Assembly (NCBI GenBank): GCA_036674765.1
Contig: JARVKI010000039.1
Coordinates: 124,001-188,000 of the forward strand
Direction of reading: 5' to 3'
DNA: 64,000 bases
DNA from: Seiridium cupressi
Taxonomy: Eukaryota; Ascomycota; Sordariomycetes; Amphisphaeriales; Sporocadaceae
Within the stretch, counting starts at the first letter, position 1. Every line of letters begins with the position of its first letter. The translations under genes and the position numbers were made by a program. Below the pieces are notes generated by a model. That model saw nothing but the letters and a program-made list of their open reading frames with translations, was not told where the DNA came from and did not search any database. Positions 21,639-34,225 of this stretch are shown here, piece by piece.

Positions 21639-24251
21639 TTTGACTGAGCCAATGCCTCAGGAGATGGGAGCTAGATGGGCTGAAGATATGGGGCGGATGT
21701 GGTTTCTAGGATCGCATCCCCGCAAGGTTCCGAGTGGACAGGTATTATGTAGGATGAGATCGCCGAAAGATATTTAGGAGCTCATGTGCCAGACCATGGG
21801 GAGGGGGAGAGATTGCTATGGCACAGAGAGTTACGCGCAAAAATGAGTCTAAGATCGGCGAACGGGAAAGGCAAAAGTGTTCCTAAATAATTGTCCAAGT
21901 GCAGGTTGCGACTCGTTTCGACGAACTGGAAGCTAGAAATTTTGAGCGGGTCTGGTTGCCTTGCCAAAGATTCCTAGGCGACGCTCGTCCTAGACAGGCG
22001 TGGGGCAGTCTCCCGTTTGGACGGAATTCGCACCTGCTCGTGGTTGTGATGGAACAAAGACTGGCTGTTCTCTGGAGGGCCGGCCGAAGGCGATGGTAGT
22101 AGGACAAAAGTCGGCGCTGAGCTGGTACGAATGCTGGGTGGGATTAGTTGCGCAGTGCAAAGTCAAGACCAGAACGCCGAAAGTGGGGGAACGAAAGGCA
22201 AGTCATGCGCAGGTTGCAAGTGTATTGTTCGGCAACTGAACAAAAGAACCGTGTGAAGGTAGGGAAGAAGTGAAGTCACGAGGTTTGGTGAGGCAGCTCG
22301 ACGATGTCAGAATGCAAATCAACAGATGACATGCACATGCGAGAGTGTCGCCAAACAGCCGCGTAAGTGGGGCTTTGCGCTTCCGGTGGACCTAGAGCAG
22401 GTACCCATGTACATTAACGTTAGGCAGTTCAGCCAGCCTGGGCGGCCTGCGTCTATGAAGTCCTGCTAACCAACTTCATGTTTCCGCCTCTGACGGCGGG
22501 CTGTGATTTTGGCAGATAGGGCAATAAGGTTCATTTTCACTACGGCCATAAGACCTCGGCCATATTGTGCTCAATAGATGCCTGACAAGGCAATATTGTC
22601 GCAGTAGAAAGTAATGCGCGAAATAAGACGGAAGAGTGCCTTTCGCGTCGCCTCACCAATCGACAGCGGCTACTTTTGCCCCACGACCAGGATACGGGCA
22701 ATAGCTGCAGTGATTATACCCTTTAAAAGCAAGAACAACAGAACACAGCCCAGCGAGATGACGAACGGCCAAGGCCTTGACAGGAACAGTAACCCGCTTA
22801 CTGCCCACCTGTTCAGGGCCCAGGGAAGCGGTCTAAGACTCGCAGAAAGACAACATGTTCTCCTTGCGTACTTACCTCATGCAATAAAAGGTCCGTCAAT
22901 ACCCAGCTTGGGGTATGTTACTTCGCACTAAAAGTAATATGCAGTGCCCATCTTGTTCTCGTACATATCATCCCCCAATTGGAAAAGCACAAATGACGTC
23001 AGTCGCAACGACTGTCCTTGGCCCCAGCGCGGGTCCAGGTACAGAGGACGCAGATTCGCTGTGACCAAACTTGTGTCCTTAACTAATTGGAGTATCTGTG
23101 CAACGACTGGATAGTCTGGACTCGGATGACGGCGAGAATCGCATTCACTGCATACGCTGAGAGTCATGCGCCTCGAGTGTGCGCACCCAGTCCCCAGAAG
23201 GTCCAATTTTGTCATAAGCCTAACTTACCTATTCTCAGGGTCCATTCCCCTCCCCCACCATCACGGAATGCCGACTGGGATGATGGCCCTAACCCACCCG
23301 ACTGACTAGTGAAGTAAGTAGTATAACGAGGCACAGCACATCAAGTGCCCATCCATCGTCTCAAGGTCAACGAGGACTCGTGTCACCAAGCCGAGCTGAG
23401 CCTCAGAACCTTCCAATAGTTGATGTCTATCTTTCCATGTTTGCCACCGCCAAAGTTCGGAACGGGTAAGGCAATGCGGCCTCCCGTTGTCGTCGTACAT
23501 GAAGAGCTAGGCCCGCCTTACCGTACAACTCCTGTCCAGATGTCTGCCGTACATGGGGGCAGACACGGATAAATCTAGACGCGTCCACAGCCAGACTCCC
23601 TGCGATGCAGGACAAAATAGGACCACAGTAAGGGTTGCAACGTCGACACTTTGAAGCACCTACTTCTGTCTACTTTCTAAGCCAAATCTAGGCTGCTGTA
23701 TTGCACTGGTGTACCGCCTACGACCCGGGACACCCTGCAGAATGCTATTTTAAATCTGAGAACAAGGGAACAGCCTTAGCATACTTAAGGTTGAAAGGCC
23801 GGCATGGCTGGAGGGAAACAGGCATAAATGCTGGTTGCAGGCTGTCAAATGCAAACCTTGTTCCTATTTGTAAGTCTAAATCAAAGTCTATTGTCTCTGT
23901 GGACATCCGTGTATTCAAACAAGCCCTTCAACGTCACGTTGCACAATCGGCAGAATGCTTGCAAGCCTGAACAGATATGAAGAGACGCTTCAAAGTACTT
24001 GCCTGTACCCGGCGTATCATGTATTCATCTGTTTTCCATATGTGCAATGCCCAACGAAAGCTCGTACTCCTATCCCAGAAGAAAACAATTACCATGTTTC
24101 CAAAACGCCTGATGTCCTTATGCTAGCCCTGCTTTGACAATCTACTCCTGTCATTTCGTGTGAATACTCCAGCCAAACTCCACTCATAGCTATCTATGCT
24201 TCGAGTAACTACCTACTACCGTGATCGAATTTTGCCAACGGCCACTTTATC
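21639..24251. other. Gene-free interval upstream of the J-domain gene
   Basis: About 2.6 kb between the J-domain gene start and the 3' end of the INCENP gene. All frames are short and without recognisable composition. The right part is the INCENP 3' flank and the left part is the J-domain promoter. I see no tRNA-like B box or tandem repeat here. Confidence 0.4.
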
Positions 24252-27200
24252 CTACAGCATCTCTCTGCTCATGTCATACGACCAACCGCCCTCACGCCGC
24301 AACTTGTCTCTGGCCGCCAGGTCCTTGCGGATATCGTCGTCAGTAAGTCTGTCGGCACCGCTCCAGTTTGCGCTAGAAGTTCTAGCCCGGAACTTGTGCC
24401 AACGGTCTTTGCTCTTGCTGAACACCTCTTCCATGTTGAGTGGAGTTGGTGCACCGAAGACGCGCATTGGATCCATGGTCTCTTGGTCCATCAGTGCCCT
24501 GCGAAGAGCTGGTGAGTCCGTCCACGAGGCAAACATCTCCTTGTGGTCGTCGTCGTCGTACTCGTCCTCGTCATCTGTGTTGATCTCTGGGAGCTCAATC
24601 TGCTCGCCATTTTGGAAGCGCGGCGACGACCTCGCTGCTGACTTGGCCACAGATTTTGCACCAGCGCCTCCCACAGGCCGAGCTGGTGTTTTATGCGCAG
24701 GACCCGCTGGGTTGGGATTAGGAGCGAAAGGAATGGCCCCCTTCGCGAACTGGGCCGTGTCGATTGGATGTCCACTTTTTGTCTGAGCGTTGTGCTGGCT
24801 TGTGAGGGTCGACTTGAAAAGATCTCTAGTGGCACTTGGAGGTGCATTGGCATACCCGGTGGGAAACATATTTTTGTTTGTCGTGTCTTGAGGTTTGCCG
24901 GGTTTCTGGCCCTGTGAAAGCATAGAGCCGGCAGCCACCTTCTTAAAACCCCCGGAAGGACGCACAGGTGCTCCCTTCAGGCTAGGCTGACTCTCCATGT
25001 CCATGTCATCGTCGAACTCGTCCGTCATGCGCATTCTCTTACTGTCCTTCCCATCTTGTTGAAGCGTGCGTTTTGTGGTGGATTTGGAAGCATTCGCGAA
25101 GCCCGCATTTACTGAGCGCCCATAGTCCTCTTGAGACTTGGTGGCCATGGAACCCAGACGAGATGGTGGCCGACTTGACTGACTGGAGTTCTGCGAATTG
25201 GCCTTGTAGTCAGGCTGTCCGTTGACAGACCGTGCGGCAGGGGGTGGCGCTCGTGTTTGCTTTGCCTTTTCTAGCAGAGCCTTCTTCTTCGCGTCCTCGC
25301 GAGCAGCTGCAGCTTGCTTGCGCTCCTCTTCTTTTTGCCTATCAGCCTCAAGTTTCCGCTGCTGTTCTTGACGCCGCTCCTCCTCTTGAAGCGCCGCTCT
25401 CTTTCGCTCCATTTCCGCCTTGGCGTCGCGCTTGCGTTGTGCCTCTCTTTCTTCTTGCTCTTTCCTGCGAGCCGCCATCTCAAGCGCCTTGGGTCTACTG
25501 CTCGAAGACTGAGAGGCCTTGAGATCCCGACTGGCGGTCTTGGAGTGTAGGGTCGCCTGGCTGGCCTTACCCTTGGGCTGAGGCTGTGGTCCGATTGATC
25601 CCAATGTCTCCTGCGAGCTAGAAGCTAGGGTATTGTTGGAAGGCTGAAACTGGGAGTGTTGAGAGCCCATGTTGACGCGAATCACTGTGGGAGCTTGCTT
25701 CGCCTTGCTGAGGGGTTCCTTCGCAGGTCTCGTTGGCCGTTTGATCTCTCGACCTTTGGCAGCTGAAGCCGGTCGAGGTATTGATGGGGGAGGCATAGAT
25801 GTCGGCACGTCAGCCATATCAACATCGTCGTCAACCTTAGCATCCGCGATCTCTTCTGTCTCGGTCTGGGGCTTAGCCTTGCGAGGGCTTGTGCGCGTGG
25901 GCTTGGCCGGTGCCGGAGTACTTATTGCTGCTCTGCTTTCCACCTCTTTCTGAGCAGCAACCTGCTTCTCCATTGCAGCGATGCGTTCTTGTTCCTTACT
26001 AAAGACACGTGCCTTTTCCCGCTCCTTCTCGCGTGCCTTCTCCAGCTTTTCCATCTGTTCAGCCATGCGCTTGGCCTCCTTGGCCTCCTTTTCCTTGCGC
26101 TTCTCCTCGGCTTTTTCGCGCTCAATCGAGGCCCGTGTCTTACGACCCTCAGTCCGGGCTGGACTAGCAGGCCTATTTGGGGACTGGGCATCAGGAGCGC
26201 GTTGAGAGAGGTCAGGGTAGAGTACCTGTGAGGCAGGCCCAAACGGCTGATCGAGGGACATTGTTGATGGCGCACCATGTAAGCCTAGGCGGACAGACGA
26301 CGGCGAAAGCAATGACGATTTTCCTTCCGCGCTGATAGCTGCGCTGCTGGCGAGAAGACCCTTGGAGCTCTTCAGGATTGAAGATAGCTTGTTCTTAACT
26401 TGCTTCAATGGGCTTTCTCTCAGAGTTCGAGAAGGGGACTTTGGAGGCGAATCAGAGTGAACAACTTCGTCCTCATCTACTGTTGCGAGTGCTGGGTTCG
26501 ACACGGATATCGTCTTCTTCAGAGCTAGCACATCATCTTGGTTGGAGTCCACAATAGGGAAGGATGGCACAGATGCCGACTTATGGTGCCCCAGCGTGCT
26601 TTTGGTCCTCTCGGGAATGACAGGCCTTTGAGGAGACTTGGAACCGCTCCTGGGCTGGCGAGTCTTGGGCATAGCAAAATCAGCACCGCTCACTGTTTCT
26701 TTACCAGAGACACCCTCCATCACATCGGCCGAGTAGCTCTTTGCCATTCCTGGCCGTGGGCTGAAGAGGTTGGAAGCATTATCCGGAGTGCCAAGTGGTT
26801 CAATCCAATCATCATCTTCGTCGTCCTCCGGAAATGCGCCTGGGGTCGTGTGGGTCTTGGGAGAGCGCACCTTTGGCTTAGGTGGATATTTCGGCGTGGG
26901 AACAGTGGTTTGAACAGATGCGGCAGCAGGGACTGCAGGTAACACAGCATTGGCTATTGACTTTGGTGCCCTCGCGGTTGTCGGCTGAGACTGCCCAAGC
27001 TTGCTGATTTGATCCTGTAATCGTTGAGTATACGTCTTGTTGTGTGCTGTAGCGATGTCCACGTCCATTTGCTCCTGTACCTTTGGCTTCTGCAATAGAA
27101 GGTCGACTTCGTCATCAACGTCCATATCGTCGTCATTCTCGTCGTCCGTTGCATCGTGCCTGGCATTACCGAGACTCTTCCCACCGGTCTGTCTGTTGTA

Positions 27201-28353
27201 ATAGCTATTCCGTGGATCGATATGGCTAGTCCTTGAAACCCGGTTGCCAATGCTCTTGTGTGTCATTGGCTCGCGAGCCGGTAATGAGGCGAAGTTCAAG
27301 CTGCTCTTCCGAACGATGGGCCTGATAGGGCTGGATCCATCTGAAGCAGATCTTGATACTTCGTCATCACCGGTATCCATGACTTCCGTTTGCAGGGCAG
27401 ATTCCAGGCCCGGCTTCTCGGAGACTGTCGGAACTGCTGTTATAGGGGAAGTCTTGACAGGGGAAGTCTTCGCGGGTGAATCGATTATGGTAGAGTGAAT
27501 AGGAGAGCCAGCAGGTGTGGTGCTCTCATGATGTGCCAGGTTGCCCCTGGGCGATACGATCTTGTCGATGTTGGCAGTAAAGTATTGAGTGTCTAATTCG
27601 GCACCCATAGTGTCTATGGTGGCTGTAGCTTCTGGTGAGTGCCTTGCTGGCGTCTCTTGAACTTCACGTATCGGAGAAGAAAGATGGAAAGCAACATGGT
27701 CACCTTTCCTATTCGGACTGGCGACCTGTGTGGGCTCCTCGTCCGCGGGCTCTACTTCATCCATATCCATAAGTTCTTGGCTGCCATGGTATCCAGAGTC
27801 GACCAAAGGGACAGCATTCGAGGATGCAGACTGTTGTATCCGTGCGGGGCTTGGCTGAGGTATTGGGTCTGTAGCGATCTTGACTTTGGCCATCTGGTTC
27901 CGGTCGATGTTTGGAATCGCAAAAGGGTTCGGCGCTCCCTTTGGCGTAGCAGTGAACATGTCGGCCAATGGCTAGCAAGTGTTAGCATGGATCACCAGGC
28001 GGCAGTCTGGTGGACATCATAACATACCACGCGCGGTCCCGTCATGTTCGCATTTCGTACTGTTCGCGGTGTTTTCCCGCGTAATTTTCCAGGTGTTTTG
28101 AATATCTCGGCAACATTACTTCTGTACGGTTAGCCACAGACCTCATGAAGCTCTGCTGCCTGCGAGGGTGTACTGACATCTGGTTCTCGCTGAATATCTC
28201 TGCCATGTGCTCGTTCAGCCATTCGAAGTCGTTCCGCGCACTAAAAGTGAACTCCTCAATCTCGTCCTGTGCAATCTTCTGGGCCGAGGAGCGCTCTTCT
28301 GCGATCCACGGCGCAGACCCGACCTGCAGACGCGCCGCTCGCGGACCAGCCAT
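24252..28353 (-). CDS. Inner centromere protein (INCENP / Sli15 / Pic1 family)
   Basis: INCENP is the scaffold of the chromosomal passenger complex; its N-terminus docks Bir1/survivin and borealin-like partners, and its C-terminal IN-box binds and activates Aurora kinase. Three exons (28178-28353, 28028-28121, 24252-27971) encode 1329 residues. The N-terminus has NDFEWLNEHMAEIF and, after splicing, NVAEIFKTPGKLRGKTPRT, typical of fungal members. Two long charged, Lys/Glu/Arg-rich helical stretches (around residues 700-780 and 930-1010) fit the single-helix or coiled-coil region. The last ~117 residues carry the IN-box: LPEINTDDEDE, FASWTDSPALRRAL, MDPMRVFG, then RTSSANWSGADRLTDDDI. The TSS motif matches the conserved Aurora phosphosite region. 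It stands about 0.9 kb from the 3' end of NOT2 on the same strand. Identification is strong from the C-terminus; splice junctions all restore frame. Confidence 0.92.
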
Positions 28354-29231
28354 GGCGGGGAGCTGGGCGTGTTCGGACGGATATGAGGCAGGGCGGACGT
28401 GTCAGCTCGAAAGCCAGACGCGTTTGATGAATGGAGAGGTCGGGAGGAGAGTAGGAGTGACCAGACGATTAATTCAACATGGCCCGCGTCGGAAGTCGCG
28501 ACAATGATCTTGGAGATTTGACGTGAATGGGCGATGTGAGCACGAGTTCCCTAAATTACAAGGGCTGCTAGATCAGTGCGGGTGGGTGGACGGGGTTCCG
28601 CGATGAGACCTCTTGATTGGGTGCGGCCCTCAGAATGTAAACAAAAAACACGTATGAGCTCAGAGGCTCTGCGCTAAAAACCCACTAAACTGGGGCTTGC
28701 CATCTGGGCGCGCGCCCCGAAACCACCTAAAAGACAGCACGGACCACTCGCTACTTTTAGATCCATCAAACTTCAAAAGCTTTGGAAACGCTCATCGGCC
28801 ACCTCGGCTTTGAATGACAGTCAGATGTGGTGCTGCAAATCTCGCCCTGTCCGGGTGACTCAACACCACCCATGTATGTGCCCGGTCCATCTTGCAGCTC
28901 CTCTGCTGTTCCATTTGTGACAAGGCATATATAGAGAGTTGACACTTCTTCCAAGTATATTTGTCCCAGAATTACATGCCTAAAGCATTTCAGCATGCAT
29001 GCGTGCGGAGAGTTATGCTGCGATTGCGCGAGGCCGTTGACCTCAAGAATGTGTTGTTGTCTGTCTCAGCTAGCTGGCAGCCTTGCCCTCTAATGCCGGG
29101 CATCCACCAAATCCTATAAACAAGCCCTTCCTTGTCATCATCATTCCTGTTCCCTAGGGTGTATGAATACTCCGATAACGAACCGTCCAGCTTGTTATAC
29201 AGTTCCAACGCCGGCCCCTTTGTCCCAAGGC
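28354..29231. other. Intergenic region between NOT2 and INCENP genes
   Basis: About 0.9 kb that must contain the 3' UTR of NOT2 and the promoter of the INCENP gene, both on the minus strand. No ORF or repeat stands out. Confidence 0.4.
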
Positions 29232-31869
29232 CTATGCTGCACTATTCGCAGCCTCCAGCTCAGCGTAAACTAGGATCAACTCTTTCTACAGCACTGTGTT
29301 AGCTCGGTGAACGTACAAGGTTTCCAAGGGTACTCATCACTTACTCGAACTTTGCTCCAGACGCTGGTATCCCACACAATGTAGTACCCTTGTTCGTGTT
29401 GCGGGCTCAACGAGCGGGGGGTCATGGTGTCATCCTTGGTCAACCAGATCTGCAACCTTTTATGCCATCTCCAATTGCGGTTGTTCCTGCATACTCATCA
29501 GCACATGATATTGAGCGCAAACATGGCAACGCAAAGAACTCACAGCTCCGCTGCCGCCAAATGTTGCTTGATGTCCCCTGGACAGCTGTAGAAGATCCAC
29601 ATCAATGTCTCCTCGTTGAAGCTCTGAATCTTGTTCTCCAGAGGTTGAACATTAGTCACATTATAGCACTCTGGCAGCTTGAAGTTCGGAATAGCCGGCC
29701 GCGGCGGTGTGTCGTTGAAGAGTGAGTAGATTTGGGTTGATATCGGTCTGTGGAAATGTCAATACTCAGTGCAGCAGACAATACGACGTACTTACTCATT
29801 GGCCTGCAGGTTTAAGCCAAAATGAGTCGGATCTACGCCCGTGACTGCACTTGTGTAGTCCGAGTAGTTGTTCATCAGTGTCCGTAGGCCTTTGATTCCC
29901 CATTTATCCACCGGCGACATGCCAGCTAATGGATCATGCACCGCAGGAGACTGGCTATCTGTGTCGTCTCTTTCCTTAATGGAGAGAATGTCGTTGCCAA
30001 TAGCGCCTAACCCAGTGCGGCCTTCCGGTGGTTCTTGAGCGGACACGGGCGACGTTACACTATCCTGACGAAAACCCGGTGGCTTCTGTCGAGGCTCGTC
30101 ACCACCTAACACGCTTCTGATGTCCTGGGTTCTTGAAGAACCTAGGAAATAAAGTTAGTAAAGGCATCTCACCATCATTAAGGTCAACTTACCAGGCGCG
30201 CCGGCGTCAGGAGACCTCGTCTCGTTTGCCCGCGTATTTGCAGAAAGAGCATTGAGCAGACCATTACCTGCTCTGCTGCCTGAAAGCGAAGGTGCCGGAC
30301 TTGGTTGAGCTCCAAATCCGAGTTGGGACATCAGGTTGGACCCTCTTTCTTGTCCGATATCGCCGTTGCTGTTCCGAAAACCGTTGTTGTTATTCAGTGG
30401 AGGGAAATCATCGATGCTGCCGGGTTGAGGTTGCGATGATTGCCCTACACTCCCTTGGCCACCAAACCGGAAAGATCCTTGGCTGGAGGCGAGCCGTGAT
30501 GATGGGGAAAACATATCGTCCTGTTGACCTTGCTGGGACGAAAGAGGGGTGGGCTGGTTTCTCTGTATCAGGCCTACGTTCCTGCTTCCAGTCGTGGACC
30601 ATAGGGAAGACTGACTGGCCGAGGGGAGCTGCGAGTTGTTGGACAAGGATGGAAATTCCCTGCGTTCAAAAAGTCAGTCGCTGCGAAAATTCTCATGAGG
30701 CAAGAAAACAGCATTAGCCATTCAACAAGTCAGGAACAGCTAAGGATGCGTTTTAGCGTCCAGGGCCCTATGACGTGACTTGTGCAAACGGAAAGTTCAT
30801 CCGAAAAAGAAAGATAGAGTACCCCTTGGCAACAGCAGCATACGCGACACCACTGGACGAAGTTACGGTAGTATCTGGATGATCTGCCGCCTGAGCCGTC
30901 ACCTGCTGTCGCCTTACAAGTCGCTTCTTAGTGGTAGCTGGCTGCGAAAGAGACGCCATCCTTCTCAGCAGAATGACGACCTGCCTCCAAGCTCCCAGCG
31001 CCTTGACGCGAATTAGGTGACAACTCCCCGGAGGATATGCAGTTGGCCGCTGCGCGCGTTTGTGTTGGCAGCTCCGCGAGATAGGGCCCAGTAGTCAAGC
31101 TGTCATGTGGGCCTTGGGACAAGATGTAGAGAAGACCTCGACCTACGATAAATCAAGTGGTGTTGCCGGCTGCGAACCGCCCAGGCTTTGTGCAAAACTT
31201 AGGTTTCCTCCCAGCGGTCTTGTAGTGTTTTGGAGTCCTGCACCACTCATAGGCACGTTTCCGCCAAACGCCCACCCACTACCATTATTCGCTGCATCCC
31301 AAACATGACATCAGTCTCATCTCCAGTAACAGCACTGCGGCCACTCCATAGAACCATACCTAGTTTCCCGTTCGGTAGTCGATTCGAGGCTGTTCTGCCG
31401 GGTTGCTGTGGTTGCTGTTGGCCACCAAATCCAGATGGCATCCCTCGTAGGGATTGTGGTACGGCTCCTGGAAACGATCACTATTAGCCGAAGTCGCCAA
31501 CGCCTCCGATAGCGATTGTAGGGCAAGACAAGGTGCTGCTAGGAACCAAAGATATCCATATACAGCACGATCACGAACAAAGGCATCTAGGACATGCAGC
31601 TGCGTCGCGGATGGGAGGTTGGCATCTCCACCCTGCGCAAGGCTGTGAGGAGGATACGGCCCAGGTCCATCACGGCCACATCGCACGCAGCGGACCAATT
31701 ATCAGACAACACGGTCGCACAACCTCGGCCAGCGCATCGGCAAGCTCGAGCAGGCGCGGAGGCCATCGTGGGAACGGCGCGAGGGGACACAGTCGTCGGC
31801 TCGTGCGAGGCAAACAGCGGGGCGCGCGAGGCGGAATATTGGAGGGTGAGAAGTACCTGGTCGATTCAT
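29232..31869 (-). CDS. NOT2: CCR4-NOT complex subunit 2 (NOT2/Cdc36 family)
   Basis: NOT2 is a structural subunit of the CCR4-NOT deadenylase; its C-terminal NOT-box pairs with NOT3/5 and binds the NOT1 scaffold. Eight exons restore one frame: 31857-31869, 31360-31467, 31147-31291, 30193-30659, 29796-30141, 29544-29747, 29345-29486 and 29232-29285, giving 492 residues. Exon 1 is only 13 nt (MNRP plus one base). Exons 2-3 give GAVPQSLRGMPSGFGG, NNGSGWAFGGNVP and LSFAQSLGGSQPATPLDLS, then exon 4 opens EFPSLSNNSQ. The NOT2/3/5 domain occupies the last ~130 residues, with PPRPAIPNFKLPECYNVTNV, FNEETLMWIFYSCPGDIKQH, RNWRWHKRLQIWLTKDD and GYYIVWDTSVW. The third intron (30660-31146) is 487 nt, far longer than its neighbours, and holds an open frame described separately. 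The 13-nt exon is inferred from the exact MNRP-GAVPQ junction and phase. Confidence 0.92.
30823..30959 (-). other. Candidate alternative first exon inside the long NOT2 intron
   Basis: Within the 487-nt third intron of NOT2 a minus-strand ATG at 30959 opens a protein-like frame, MASLSQPATTKKRLVRRQQV and so on to GVAYAAVAKG. A GTACTC donor at 30822 leaves the frame in phase 2, exactly the phase needed to join the NOT2 exon 4 acceptor at 30659, giving ...AVAKG-EFPSLSNNSQ. Such a transcript would make a 449-residue NOT2 lacking the normal 88-residue N-terminus. A phase match has a one-in-three chance of being accidental. The frame could also be a small independent gene or meaningless. Confidence 0.35.
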
Positions 31870-32422
31870 AGCTGACTCTGGTGGTCACGGGTGAAGTTCC
31901 AGCGCGGTTGGGGAGCTTGGGGGTCGTCTCGGGGCAGGGCGGGTTGATTATGATGCTCTCAACGATATCTACTGCTAAATGAGCACGTAGATTGTAGCTT
32001 CACAGTCGCAATGAAGTTTTACTGGGGTCGGCGGCCACAACGGTCCTAGCTCTGCCTAGTGCCCTTGTGGAGGGATGCATCTGATCCGTGCACATGGCAC
32101 TGATGCTAGGCTCTTATTAAGTAGCCTCCACCTGGGCAGCCTCGAGCCTCGCCCGCACCTGCAGTTTGGGGGGCGCTTTTGCGGGTGCATTACATTCAAT
32201 GACCAGACTTTGCACCCCACAAACACCTACGTACTGCACTCCCTACTATCATACTGTACTATTCACTTCCAAGATATGCATCTAACTAATAGTGTACATA
32301 CATAACAGACGGACGTGCATGGGCAAGACACTGCTTGACACATTTGCTCCTAGTTTTGGTAGTTTCCCAAAAACCTCAATTTCTATCGAGGAATCTGTCT
32401 TATGGCTGGGTGCAGTCTTTGC
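31870..32422. other. Intergenic region upstream of NOT2
   Basis: About 550 bases between the COG0523 GTPase stop (32423) and the NOT2 start (31869), both on the minus strand. It must contain the NOT2 promoter. No ORF or repeat is supported. Confidence 0.4.
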
Positions 32423-33775
32423 TCACCTAATGCTATCGAGCAAGCTGCGCTCCAGATCTCGCGCCTGCAGTTGTCTGCCAATGAGCACGATTTTACCTGT
32501 CTGCGCAGATGCTCCGCTGGCCGACGGCTTCGGCGCATCGAATATCTCAAAAATTTCCCTGACACCCTGAACCATTTTCACATCTCCGTCCTTGAAGGCT
32601 AGCCGAGCTTTCAGGCGATGGACCTCCAAGGGCGTGCTCTTACTGGCCTCGGCTCCGGGCAGCAGGCTTTCCCAGAGGATGGACCGCAGCCAAACGTCAA
32701 CCTTTTCTAGTTGCTCGGCCGCCAACGGTGGAATATCTATGGCGATTGTCGAGATCGTCTGCTCATTCATCAGCCGGTATATCTCACAGGTTGGTGTATC
32801 CAACGAACCGGGTCTAAATGGCTATGCCCCTTTCCGGCAGTATCCAACCTATCGATTTGGTCATATGCATGTAGATCAAGAAGAACCCCTTCCAATTCCG
32901 GCACAGCACTTTGCGCGGTGATGTGAAGCTTTGCTAGGCCATTGATGGCCTGTATGCGCGCCTTTACCTTCTCAAGTTGCTCGGCATCGACCAAATCCGA
33001 CTTGTTGATGACGATCACATCGGCATGCGAGATCTGCACATGAGCAGTGGTCATCAGAGGGCCATGGCCATCGTGTCCATGTCCCTCGATTTTGCCAGCA
33101 GGGTCGTCAAGACTACGCAGGATGTTCTTGGCGTCAACCAGAGTGACGATCCCGTCGAGGTAAATGGTGCTTCCCAGGCCATCATCGACCCAGAACAGAG
33201 GGGCCAAATTGCCCGGATCTGCCAGTCCTGTCGTCTCAAGAAGGATATAGTCAAACGCCCCTTTCTTCTCCATGAGAGACTCGATGGCATTCACGCCTGA
33301 ATCCCTGCCCGAGTGTCAGATCATGCTTTAGAGGCGCTGGCATCGTGTTCGGTACCTACTTTACTGAGCAACATATGCAGCCGTTACCTACTTCGAGCCA
33401 CTCCTCCACTTTCTCGTCTCCTTTGCTGACTGTAAGGGATTTCTCAATATCGAGGGCTGCTCGGGTTGTCAGTAGCTGAGAAAGCAAGTTCCAGGTTTCC
33501 ACGAATCGTACAATCTCCAAACTCATTCATGATAACAGCGATCTTCTTGCCATGCTGAGCCGTCAATATGTAATTAAGCAAGGTCGTTTTTCCAGCACCT
33601 AGGTAGCCTAAGAAGTTTTCAGATTAACTAATCATGTACACCAAAGCCAACTAATGAGGGGCGTACCTGTCACGATCGTGATGGGAACTTTGACGGGCTT
33701 CTCTTGAAGGACCTCTGCATCCCCACCTGTGCCAGTCTCGACTAGCTCGGGCGGCATGTCATCGTCAATATCCAT
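32423..33775 (-). CDS. CobW/COG0523 metallochaperone GTPase (ZNG1-like)
   Basis: COG0523 GTPases deliver zinc or another metal to client enzymes; eukaryotic ZNG1 activates methionine aminopeptidase. Five exons (33667-33775, 33512-33607, 33360-33456, 32809-33304, 32423-32758) encode 377 residues. The N-terminus is acidic ([13 protein letters not shown]), like the client-binding tail of ZNG1 proteins. Walker A is GYLGAGKTT at residues 37-45. The metal-binding CxCC motif is [10 protein letters not shown], Cys95/97/98. The switch and Walker B area has [13 protein letters not shown], and the guanine-specificity motif is NKSD. A His-rich loop, GHGHDGHG, and a second site, GKGHSHLDP, could bind metal. 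The CobW C-terminal domain follows, with [18 protein letters not shown] and [10 protein letters not shown]. Intron 4 (32759-32808, 50 nt) uses a GTTCGT donor, weaker than the others, but is required by the frame. Divergent from MOB3 over 450 bases. Confidence 0.92.
33305..33324. repeat. 20-nt direct repeat, copy 1, at an intron 3' end
   Basis: This copy forms the last 20 bases of intron 3 of the COG0523 GTPase gene, including the CAG acceptor on the minus strand and a CTGAC branch-like motif. The second copy lies at 36368-36387 in intergenic DNA, in the same orientation. Confidence 0.75.
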
Positions 33776-34225
33776 AATGTTTAGCAGTACTTGGTGAATA
33801 TAAAGGGCGGAATGACAGGAGAGGATTGCGTAAAGAAATTCTCGGCGAGTTTGTTATTTTCCTTGTGATGATTTCCTGTCAAGAGCCCGACGTCGTTCTT
33901 GCACGACCAGACGTTTTGTAAGGCTCAACGTCAAAAATCGACTAAGTCGACTCGAATCGGCAAGTGCGTTTATGTACATGTTACGCTCTGCCATCGATAA
34001 CCGTTACTTACATAAGTGGCAGGGGTAAGCTCTTTCGCGGTCTCCTAGCCGCCCAAGCTTTACCTTTACTACATTCCCCCATCCGACAATAGAGAGCTTT
34101 CGGATCAACACATTGTGTCTTAACTACTTGCGGGCACACCAGACGGGGCCATTGCGATCCTCCGCCTCTCAAGAGCACGTCGATTACGGGCTTTGTATGT
34201 GTCATTGCAAAGGCAGATAAATACC
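33776..34225. promoter_or_regulatory. Shared upstream region of the COG0523 GTPase and MOB3 genes
   Basis: A 450-base gap between two divergent start codons, so it must carry both promoters. I see no clear TATA box or repeated operator-like motif. The call rests on gene orientation only. Confidence 0.5.
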
